Source: Pseudomonadota bacterium
GTDB lineage: Bacteria; Pseudomonadota; Gammaproteobacteria; Burkholderiales; Rhodocyclaceae
Assembly: GCA_018241725.1 (NCBI GenBank)
Contig: JAFEDI010000067.1
Coordinates: 62,001-126,000 of the forward strand
Reading direction: 5' to 3'
Length of the DNA stretch: 64,000 nucleotides
Part shown: positions 57,205-64,000 of the stretch, in pieces
How the letters are laid out: each line of letters starts with the position of its first letter
Position numbering within the stretch: the stretch's first letter is position 1
Notes under the pieces: generated by a model
Told to the model about the DNA's origin: nothing
What the model saw: the letters and a program-made list of their open reading frames with translations, nothing else
The model's database searches: none
Translations under genes and position numbers: made by a program

Positions 57205-58052
57205 ACGCGGTTCCCGGCGAAACCCGCCGGCCTCCACAGCAGGACAGCCATCATCAGCACATAGGGCAGCACCGTAGCGAACTCGGGCAGATAGACCGCG
57301 CCGACAGCTTGCACCTGACCGAGGATCAAGGCCGCGGCAAAGGCCCCCAACAGGCTGCCGAGGCCGCCGGTGACCACGACCACGAAGGAGTCGATGATCA
57401 CGTCGCTGCTCATGGACGGCGACAGGGACAGGAAGGGCGCGGCGATGATGCCGGCCAACCCGGCCAGCGCGGTGCCGACGGCCACCACCAGGCCGCTGAG
57501 GCGATCGACGTTGACGCCCTGCATGGAGGTGATGGTCGGCTCGGTGCTGGCGGCACGCACGAACAAGCCCATCTTCGAATAGCGCAGCCACAGCGTCAAA
57601 GCGCCGGCGACGACCAGGCCGAAGAAAATCACCGCGATGCGGTAGGCTGGCACCGACATGCCGAAGAGGTCCACCGAGGCGTTCAGCAGGTCGGGCGCCG
57701 GCACCGACAGATTGCTCTTGCCCCACACCGTCTGGACGAAGTCCTCGATGACCAGCAGCAGGCCGAAGGTGACCAGGATGACGGTGAGCGGGTCGCGGTC
57801 CTGCAGCGGGCGGAAGGCGAAGCGGTCGAGGGCCAGGCCGAGCAGGCCCATCAGCAGCGGCACCGCCACCTGGGCGACCCAGAAGTTGGTGTGGGACGCC
57901 ACCGTGTAGCCCAGGTAGGCGCCGAGCATGTACAGGGAGCCGTGGGCGAAATTCACCACCCGGCGCAACCCGTAGATGAGGGCCAGGCCCGAGGACATTA
58001 CGACGAGTAACGCCCCATAGACCAGCCCGTTGAAGATGTTGATGCTTAACAC
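57201..58052 (-). CDS. livH: ABC transporter permease, LivH type
   Basis: A 283-aa permease. NIFNGLVYGALLVVMSSGLALIYGLRRVVNFAHGSLYMLGAYLGY is the diagnostic N-terminal region; RAASTEPTITSMQGVNVDRL is the conserved cytoplasmic loop that docks with the ATPases. It starts the transporter part of the operon and is 131 bp downstream of the SDR gene. Confidence 0.92.
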   Translation of the reverse strand: MLSINIFNGLVYGALLVVMSSGLALIYGLRRVVNFAHGSLYMLGAYLGYTVASHTNFWVAQVAVPLLMGLLGLALDRFAFRPLQDRDPLTVILVTFGLLLVIEDFVQTVWGKSNLSVPAPDLLNASVDLFGMSVPAYRIAVIFFGLVVAGALTLWLRYSKMGLFVRAASTEPTITSMQGVNVDRLSGLVVAVGTALAGLAGIIAAPFLSLSPSMSSDVIIDSFVVVVTGGLGSLLGAFAAALILGQVQAVGAVYLPEFATVLPYVLMMAVLLWRPAGFAGNRV

Positions 58053-58183
58053 GTGTCTCTCCTCCGTGGGATTGATGATTTTTTGCTCCGGGTTGAGGGT
58101 GCGCAGGACGCAGCGGTCCCTGCCCCGTCCCCGGCGTGTTGCGGACGCGGTGTTCTACTCCTTGGGTTGGGGTGAGGATCGGC

Positions 58184-58960
58184 TCAGGGGCCGAGGGCGT
58201 TCTCGGGGGCGCCGAAGGCCAGCCAGCCGCCGTCGGCATGCAGCGTGGCGCCGGTGACGTAGCTGGCCCGCGGCGAGGCGAGGAAGGCGATGGCCTCGGC
58301 AATCTCCTCGGGACGCGCCATCCGCCCCAGCGGCGTGCGGGCCTCGATGGCGGCCGTATCGAAGGCACCGCGGCGTTCGAGGTCGTCGATCAGCGCAGTG
58401 CGCACGTAGCCGGGGGCCACCGCATTGACCCGGACACCGCGGCGGGCCCACTCGCAGGCCATCGAGCGGGTCATCGCGGCGACGCCGGCCTTGGCCGCGC
58501 CGTAGGCGTTGCGCCCCGGAATGCCGGCCACGGCGGCGATGGAGGCGAGATTGACGATCGCCCCGCCGCCCTGCTCCACCATCGCCTTGGCCGCGGCGCG
58601 GCTGAACAGGAAGCTGCCGCGCAGGTTGATGCCGAGCACCCGGTCGAAGCCCTCGACGCTCTGCTCCAGCGTCGGCACGGTCTGGTCGCCGACGCCGGCG
58701 TTGTTCACCAGCACGTCCACGCGGCCGAAGTGTCCGATGACGGCCTGAAGCACGGCCTCCACGTCGGCCTCGACGGAGACGTCCGCCCGGTAGCCCCGGT
58801 GGTCGCTGCCCAGCTCTTCCGCCCGTTGCCGCACGTGCTCCTCGCGCAGATCCACCAGCGCCACCCGGCAGCCGTCGGCGGCCAGGGCCCGCGCGGTGGC
58901 CCAGCCGATGCCGTCGGCCGCGCCGGTGACGATGGCGACCCGTTGCAGATCGGTGGCCAT
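58184..58960 (-). CDS. Short-chain dehydrogenase/reductase
   Basis: A 258-aa classical SDR. NAD(P) motif TGAADGIG (12-19), NNAG (86-89), catalytic S140, Y153 and K157 in NAYGAAKAG. The sequence VALVDLR suggests NAD preference (acidic residue after beta-2). It sits 3 bp after the NIPSNAP-like gene, in the catabolic operon, and probably oxidises a secondary alcohol. Confidence 0.9.
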   Translation of the reverse strand: MATDLQRVAIVTGAADGIGWATARALAADGCRVALVDLREEHVRQRAEELGSDHRGYRADVSVEADVEAVLQAVIGHFGRVDVLVNNAGVGDQTVPTLEQSVEGFDRVLGINLRGSFLFSRAAAKAMVEQGGGAIVNLASIAAVAGIPGRNAYGAAKAGVAAMTRSMACEWARRGVRVNAVAPGYVRTALIDDLERRGAFDTAAIEARTPLGRMARPEEIAEAIAFLASPRASYVTGATLHADGGWLAFGAPENALGP

Positions 58961-58963
58961 GAC

Positions 58964-59314
58964 TCAGCGCCCCCGCATGGTGGTCAGCGCGGCCCGGCGG
59001 ATCAGCCGGGTTTCCTGGGCGATGATCAAGTCGGCCGAGGCCGCCAGGTAGGCCGGGAAATCCGGATGGGTGTCCCGCGCTCGGCTGCGGCGCTCGTAGT
59101 CCGCCAGGTCCGCATAGGCCCACAGGTGCACGAACTGGTTCTGTGGCCCGACCAGGCTGGTGTACGCGCCCACCGGGTTGCCCAGGGTTTCGAGGAGGAT
59201 CGGCATGGCGAGCCGGTCGAAGACCTCCAGGAACTCGCTCATCTTGCGCAGCCTGATGGTGTAGATGCGGTGGTCGATGAGCGGCAGCGCGGCGGATTCG
59301 ATATGCGGATTCAT
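58964..59314 (-). CDS. NIPSNAP-family protein
   Basis: A 116-aa alpha/beta-barrel-type protein. DHRIYTIRLRKMSEFLEVFD begins the domain and NQFVHLWAYADLADYERR is the conserved NIPSNAP motif. NIPSNAP-like proteins occur in catabolic clusters with unclear biochemical roles. The start codon overlaps the flavoprotein stop (ATGA) and the next SDR gene follows after 3 bp. Confidence 0.85.
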   Translation of the reverse strand: MNPHIESAALPLIDHRIYTIRLRKMSEFLEVFDRLAMPILLETLGNPVGAYTSLVGPQNQFVHLWAYADLADYERRSRARDTHPDFPAYLAASADLIIAQETRLIRRAALTTMRGR

Positions 59315-61017
59315 ACGGCCCTCCCGGCCTGGTCGGCGATGTGGTTGGCGGTGATGAAGCCGAAAGTCATGTTCGGCCCGTGGGTGATGCCGGCGCCCGG
59401 GTAGTTGCCGCCCATGATGCTGGCCCGGTCGTTGCCGACCGCGTACAGCCCGGCGATGGGCGCGCCGTCGCCGCGCAGCACCTCGCCGACCACGCTGGTC
59501 TTGATCCCGTCGAAGGTACCCAAGTCGCCCATCAGCACCTTGACGGCGAAGAACGGCCCCTGGCGGATCGGTGCCACGCAGGGATTGGGCTTGTTGTGCG
59601 GGTCGGCCAGGTAGCGGTTGAAGGCCGTGCTGCCGCGCCCGAAAGCGGGGTCCTCGCCGCGCTCGGCACCGACGTTGTAGTCGCGCACGGTGGCCTCGAG
59701 GCCGGCCGGGTCGATGCCGGCATTGCGCGCCAGTTCGGCCAGCGTGTCGCCCGTGATCAGGTAGCCGTTCTTGATGAACCGGCCGATGGGCATCGGCGCC
59801 GGCTTGACGAAGCCGAGGCCGTACTTGCCGAGGGTCGGCTTGTCGCAGATCAGCCACATGGCCGTTTCGGACTGCCCGGCGCAGGCGCGGGTCAGCGCCG
59901 CGCCGACGTCGTGGTAGGACTCGGACTCGTTGGTGAAGCGCTTGCCATTGGCCAGCACGCCGACGATGCCCGGCTTGTAGCGATCCAGCAGGTGCGGGAA
60001 GACGCCGAATTCACCGTTGCCGTACGGAACGCGGGAAACCGGCATCCACGCCGAGGTGTCCTTGAAGCGGATGTCCACCGCGGCGCCGGCGGCCTCGGCC
60101 ATGTTCACGCCGTCGCCGGTGTTTCCGCGCGGCGTCGGCGACAGGTGCTCACCGCCGCGCGCCAGGTGCGGATAGGCCTTGGCGATGCGCTTGACGTCGT
60201 GCGGGAAGCCGCCGCAGGCCAGCACCACGCCAAGCCGCGCGGTGATGCGCCGCTCGCCGCCGGCACCGCCGATCAGCACACCGACGGCCCGCTCCTTGTC
60301 CATCAGGATCTGCCGCGCCGGCGAGTCGGTGAGGATCGGGATGCCCAGGTCGAGGGCCGACTTGGCCAGCCGCGCCGCCAGCGCATTGCCGCTGGTGACG
60401 TTGATGGCGCGGCGGTACAGGGCCAGTTCCTTCATGTGGTTGGCGAGGCGTTTCGCCACGTACACGAAGGACGTGAAGGATTTGGTGGCCTGGAAGAAGT
60501 GCTTCAGGTCGGCGTTCGACGAGTTGAACATCATCCCCATGAAGGTGATGGTCTTCAGCGGCAGCTTGAGGCGCTCCATGTCCTTGCCGAGGCCACGGAT
60601 GTCGAAGGGCGCAGCGAGGATGGAGCGGCCGATATCGACGCCGCCCTTCACCTTCGGGTGATAGTCCGGGTAGAGCGTCGGGACGAACTGCATCGCGGTC
60701 TCGCGCTCGAAGAACTCGACCATCTGCGGGCCGTTGGCGAGGAAGGCATCGACGGCGGCTTCGTCGTAGTACTGGCCGGTTTCGGCCATCAGGTAGGTCT
60801 TGACCGCCTCGCGGGTGTCGCGGGGGTTCTGCTTGCGCCCGTGGGGTCCGAGGGGAATCCACAGCACGCCGCCCGACAGGGCCGTGGTGCCGCCGAAAAC
60901 GGGCTCCTTCTCGATGACGATGACGTCGAGGCCGCGCTTGCGGGCGGTGATGGCTGTGGCGAGGCCAGCGGCGCCGGAACCGACGACCAGCAGGTCGCAG
61001 TCGAGATGTGCGTTCAT
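59311..61017 (-). CDS. FAD-dependent dehydrogenase, 3-ketosteroid-delta-1-dehydrogenase-like
   Basis: A 568-aa flavoprotein. FAD motif VVGSGAAGLATAITARKRG near the N-terminus, GGTTALSGGVLWIP, and C-terminal GLYAVGNDRASIMGGNYPGA plus ITHGPNMTFGF. The YPGxG/THGP segment with conserved Tyr is the hallmark of KstD-type enzymes. The family dehydrogenates cyclic ketones; here the ring may be a steroid, terpenoid or cyclohexanone-type compound. It overlaps the NIPSNAP gene by 4 bp and follows the second SDR by 10 bp. Confidence 0.88.
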   Translation of the reverse strand: MNAHLDCDLLVVGSGAAGLATAITARKRGLDVIVIEKEPVFGGTTALSGGVLWIPLGPHGRKQNPRDTREAVKTYLMAETGQYYDEAAVDAFLANGPQMVEFFERETAMQFVPTLYPDYHPKVKGGVDIGRSILAAPFDIRGLGKDMERLKLPLKTITFMGMMFNSSNADLKHFFQATKSFTSFVYVAKRLANHMKELALYRRAINVTSGNALAARLAKSALDLGIPILTDSPARQILMDKERAVGVLIGGAGGERRITARLGVVLACGGFPHDVKRIAKAYPHLARGGEHLSPTPRGNTGDGVNMAEAAGAAVDIRFKDTSAWMPVSRVPYGNGEFGVFPHLLDRYKPGIVGVLANGKRFTNESESYHDVGAALTRACAGQSETAMWLICDKPTLGKYGLGFVKPAPMPIGRFIKNGYLITGDTLAELARNAGIDPAGLEATVRDYNVGAERGEDPAFGRGSTAFNRYLADPHNKPNPCVAPIRQGPFFAVKVLMGDLGTFDGIKTSVVGEVLRGDGAPIAGLYAVGNDRASIMGGNYPGAGITHGPNMTFGFITANHIADQAGRAV

Positions 61018-61027
61018 GCGTCTCTCC

Positions 61028-61846
61028 TCAGGCGGTCTGGTTGTAGCCGGGGCGCGGCACCATGTCCATCAGCATCGAGGACATGCCGCCATCCACCACC
61101 AGCTCGGCGCCGTTGATGTAGGCCGCCCGCGGGCTGGCCAGGTAGAGCGCCGCGTCGGCGATGTCCTGCGGCTCGCCGATGCGCCGGCTGGCAGTGACCG
61201 CCGCGCGCTTCTGCTCGAAACCGGGCTCCTCGTAGAAGCGGGCCGACAGCGGGGTACGGATCATGCCGGGGCACACCACGTTGCTACGCACACCGCGCTC
61301 GCCCCACTCCACCGCCATCTGGCGCGACAGCAGCAGCACACCGGCCTTGCTGGCGCTGTAGGCGCCGCTGCGGGTCTGTGGAAAGTGCGCGGCGATGGAC
61401 GCCACATGGACCACGCTGCCGCCGCCCTGCTCCGCCATCTGCGCCGCAAAGCTGCGGGCGCACAGCAGGTAGCCGGTGAGATTGACCGCCAGCACGCGGT
61501 TCCAGTCTTCCAGCGATACCGCGTCCAGCCCGCCGGCTGAGAGCACGCCGGCGTTGTTGATGAGCACGTCGCACGGACCGAGGGACTCGGCCACCGCCGC
61601 CGCCGCCATCGCCACCGCTTCGGCACTGGACGTGTCGCAGCCCAGGCCGACGGCTTCCGCACCGGCCGCGACGAGGCCTTCGGCGACGCCCCGGCAACCT
61701 TCCGCATCCCGGTCGAGCAGTGCGACCTTCGCGCCAGCTTCGGCGAGGCTGCGCGCGATGGCCGCACCGATGCCACTCGCGGCGCCCGTCACAACACAGA
61801 CTTTTCGATCCAGCCCGAGCCAGCTTGATTTGTGCACCTGCGTCAT
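61028..61846 (-). CDS. Short-chain dehydrogenase/reductase (second)
   Basis: A 272-aa classical SDR. TGAASGIG (20-27), NNAG (97-100), catalytic S150, Y163 and K167 in GAYSASKAG; VALLDRD suggests NAD. It is the first gene of the leftward operon and is divergent from the AraC-type regulator across a 239-bp spacer. The two SDRs are distinct in sequence and may act on successive intermediates. Confidence 0.9.
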   Translation of the reverse strand: MTQVHKSSWLGLDRKVCVVTGAASGIGAAIARSLAEAGAKVALLDRDAEGCRGVAEGLVAAGAEAVGLGCDTSSAEAVAMAAAAVAESLGPCDVLINNAGVLSAGGLDAVSLEDWNRVLAVNLTGYLLCARSFAAQMAEQGGGSVVHVASIAAHFPQTRSGAYSASKAGVLLLSRQMAVEWGERGVRSNVVCPGMIRTPLSARFYEEPGFEQKRAAVTASRRIGEPQDIADAALYLASPRAAYINGAELVVDGGMSSMLMDMVPRPGYNQTA

Positions 61847-62085
61847 TTCGTGTACTCCCCAGCAGGCACGCCAGAACGCAAAACGTCACTTCCCAGCCGG
61901 ATTTGACGCTCATCAGCCAAGCCGTATGCAGAAACTAATTGCCTGATTAGCCTTGAATTTATCGGTGAAACGGGTTCTGATATCATCACTCCACCTTATG
62001 TATTCATAAGTATTTTTGGTGGATTGAGTATCAAGGCAAATGCCTCGCCGTTGATTCACATTTCCGGCAGAAAACAGGACAAATC

Positions 62086-63033
62086 GTGCACACCCCGACA
62101 CGCCGCACTGCGATTCCCAACTACGCCCTGTATGGCGATCAGGCCCAGCCGGGCTGGTACGACTCCTACGATTTCGAGTGGATTCCGCAGCGCTCGCGCC
62201 CCTACAACTGGCAGATCCAGCCGCACACCCATGACGGCTTCCTGCAGATCCTGTACATGCAGAAGGGACACGGAGAGGTGCTGCTGAACAACACCAAGTG
62301 GCAGATGATCGCGCCCTGCTTGGTAGTGGTGCCGGCGCGCACCGTGCATGGCTTCCACTACTCGGCCGATACCGACGGCCCGGTGATCACGGCGGCCCAG
62401 AAGCCGCTGGAATCCCTCGCCGGCATGCTGATGCCCGAACTGATCCAGACCATCCGCAGCCCGGCGGTGATCCCACATGCCGAGTCGAGCCGCTACGCCG
62501 ATGGCCTGCTGCCGCTCTTCCTCGCTGCCGAGCGGGAATTCCATACCCATGCCCAGGGCCACTCCGCCGCCGGCATGTCCTTGCTGACAGCACTGCTGGT
62601 ACAGATATCCCGCCTGAGCAGCGTCCTCGAACCAGCGCCGGTGGCAGCCCAATCTCGCAAGGCCGCCCAGGTAGAAAGGTTCCGGACCCTGGTAGACCAG
62701 AAGTTCCGCAGCCATCAACCGGTATCGGCCTACGCCAGCGCGATGGGCATGACATCTGGCCAGTTGTCGCGTATATGCCGCGAACTGCTCGGCATCTCGG
62801 CACTAGACGTGATCAATGCGCGCCTGATCCACGAAGCCCAGCGTGACCTCGTTTACACCCCCAACAGCGTCAAGCAACTGGCGGCCTCCCTGGGCTTCAA
62901 CGACGAAGCCTATTTCGGCCGCTTCTTCCGCAAACACACGAACATGAGCCCACGGGCCTTCCGCCAACAGGTCCTGCAGCAAATGCGCCAGCAGGATGGG
63001 GGTGAGCCGGAAGGAGGGGACGAGTTGCATTGA
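62086..63033 (+). CDS. AraC-family regulator, PobR-like
   Basis: A 315-aa regulator beginning with GTG (AGGAC upstream). The N-terminal cupin-like domain reads QPHTHDGFLQILYMQKGHGE. The C-terminal AraC HTH pair is seen in QPVSAYASAMGMTSGQLSRICRELLGISALDVINARLIHEAQRDL and VKQLAASLGFNDEAYFGRFFRKHTNMSPRAFR. The layout resembles PobR, an aromatic-acid-responsive activator. Divergent position suggests control of the SDR/flavoprotein/ABC operon. The inducer is unknown. Confidence 0.88.
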   Translation: MHTPTRRTAIPNYALYGDQAQPGWYDSYDFEWIPQRSRPYNWQIQPHTHDGFLQILYMQKGHGEVLLNNTKWQMIAPCLVVVPARTVHGFHYSADTDGPVITAAQKPLESLAGMLMPELIQTIRSPAVIPHAESSRYADGLLPLFLAAEREFHTHAQGHSAAGMSLLTALLVQISRLSSVLEPAPVAAQSRKAAQVERFRTLVDQKFRSHQPVSAYASAMGMTSGQLSRICRELLGISALDVINARLIHEAQRDLVYTPNSVKQLAASLGFNDEAYFGRFFRKHTNMSPRAFRQQVLQQMRQQDGGEPEGGDELH

Positions 63034-63416
63034 TGTACTCATCGCCTCAACGGTTTCTGGGACATCAAGGGTGTTCCGTCCCAGTCGTTTGATAGCGACA
63101 GCCGCAACACCGTCTACCAAGGGCCCGCTGCATGTAGTCTCAAAAGTAAGGTTTTGATCCAAATCAGACGGCACGATGCTGGATCTGCTACAAGTTCTAG
63201 CGCCAAGTCCCCACAATTCTCGCTGGCAATGGTCACCGATCGCGTCTCCATCCATCGCCGCTAGCGCTGGTTACCGGCAATCGATGAGGGCAATTCAGTT
63301 TGACTGAAGTCAAACACCGTCCACGCTGCGCCCTGAAGCCATCGAACCTGCTCTCAAGACGGGCATTGAGGCGCCGATGAAAAACCATCGGTTCATCAAA
63401 AAATAGAAAGAAAACT
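63034..63416. other. Gene-free stretch after the AraC gene
   Basis: No convincing gene or structural RNA was seen. It presumably contains the promoter of the following chemoreceptor gene, which starts after AAAGAAAAC. No terminator hairpin with a T run is obvious behind the regulator. Confidence 0.45.
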
Positions 63417-63947
63417 ATGAATGCAATTCGCAATGGGTTCGGATCAAGCATTGCGGGCAAGCTCAATGCAGCCCTCACGATCATCATCTCAATCGTCTTC
63501 GTTGTCGCAGGTGTCTTACTGACATTCTGGCTCGGCGACAGCCTGGAGCAACGGGGTATCAGGGAACTGCGGCTGACGAACCAGCAGATTACCGACATGA
63601 TGGGAGCCTATGCCAGCTCCCTTGAGGAAAGCGCCAACCTGTTGGGCGCCTCATTTGCAGCCAGCCTGCCCAAAAGGATGAGTGTTGATTCAATGCATCC
63701 TGTCACCTCAGGCGACAAAGCTCTACCGGCCCTCAAGGGAGGGGATGTTGTCTTCAACAACAACTTCTCTCAGGTAGATGAGTTCTCCCGCGTCACTGGC
63801 GGCGTAGCAACCCTCTTCGTTCGTGACGGCGATAACTTCTTCCGGGTGGCCACTTCGGTAAAGAACAAGGAGGGAGAGCGTGTCACGGGCTCCGCTCTGG
63901 ATGCAGGGCAATCGCACCTACTTTGCATAGTGAAACGCCCCTCTTAA
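63417..63947 (+). pseudogene. Truncated methyl-accepting chemotaxis protein (N-terminal part)
   Basis: The 176-aa frame starts MNAIRNGFGSSIAGKLNAAL, with a TM helix (TIIISIVFVVAGVLLTFWLG) and the start of a Cache-type sensor domain (GGVATLFVRDGDNFFRVATSVKNKEGERVTGSALD). Intact relatives continue from GSALD into the rest of the Cache domain, a second TM, HAMP and signalling domain. Here the match ends at about 63902 and unrelated codons lead to a stop at 63947. The break is abrupt, as with an inserted element or recombination, and its cause lies beyond the window. Confidence 0.7.
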
Positions 63948-64000
63948 AACGCAACAAATTCGTGACGTGACTGTTCACCGCGGCCTGAATTGTGTAGTTT

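Noticed and set aside
63034-63416. Possible tRNA or small RNA in the spacer before the chemoreceptor
   Set aside because: No cloverleaf, CCA end or stable hairpin with a T run could be identified by eye.

Overview
The window is GC-rich chromosomal DNA from a Gram-negative bacterium. Several features point to a betaproteobacterium, probably Rhodocyclales-like: CzcIBCA metal efflux genes, a PEP-CTERM/exosortase substrate, TorF and OprD porins, B12-dependent ribonucleotide reductase, PsiF-repeat protein and ParD-like/map pairing. The taxonomic placement is inference from gene content only. No rRNA, tRNA or CRISPR array was recognised.

Layout. (1) 1-~5,200: the left end of a Mu-like transposable prophage that continues off the left edge. 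It holds a MuB-like ATPase, a MuA-like DDE transposase, an XRE regulator and a Ner-like regulator on the minus strand, and a divergent XRE repressor. A repeat-rich end segment follows at about 4.94-5.19 kb. (2) 5.6-9.5 kb: nrdJ, a small lipoprotein and a PsiF-repeat protein. (3) 9.6-15.9 kb: czcICBA, an RND heavy-metal exporter. (4) 16.0-23.6 kb: a PEP-CTERM protein, a LysR regulator divergent from a DapA-family lyase, an MFS transporter and an OprD-type porin, then a beta-propeller lipoprotein.

(5) 23.8-35.7 kb: an expanded kdp potassium-uptake operon. It carries a 30-aa membrane ORF, kdpF, kdpA, kdpB, kdpC, a TorF-type porin, a PtsN-like EIIA, two small unknown proteins, a GMN/CorA-like membrane protein, kdpD and kdpE. 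This places K+ pump, porin, phosphotransfer regulator, possible divalent-ion channel and sensor/regulator on one strand with mostly short gaps. (6) 35.8-46.1 kb: a housekeeping mosaic: DUF2239, aldo/keto reductase, ParD-like/map with a perfect operator-like palindrome, ahpF with an OxyR-like site, EamA exporter, Do-type protease, metallophosphoesterase, a LysR remnant, a GST and a HTH/pseudo-receiver regulator.

(7) 46.2-51.75 kb: the most unusual segment, a tight three-gene operon. It encodes a small secreted Cys-rich protein, a single polypeptide joining TIR, caspase-like and SIR2-like domains, and a membrane-anchored nSTAND NTPase with about 13 WD40-type repeats. It looks like a signal-activated suicide or conflict system (inference). 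(8) 51.9-63.0 kb: a catabolic island with a porin, a branched-chain-type ABC transporter (five genes), two SDRs, a NIPSNAP protein, a ketosteroid-dehydrogenase-like flavoprotein and an AraC/PobR-like regulator. It is probably for uptake and oxidation of a cyclic organic substrate. (9) 63.4-64.0 kb: a chemoreceptor gene broken about 100 bases before the right edge.
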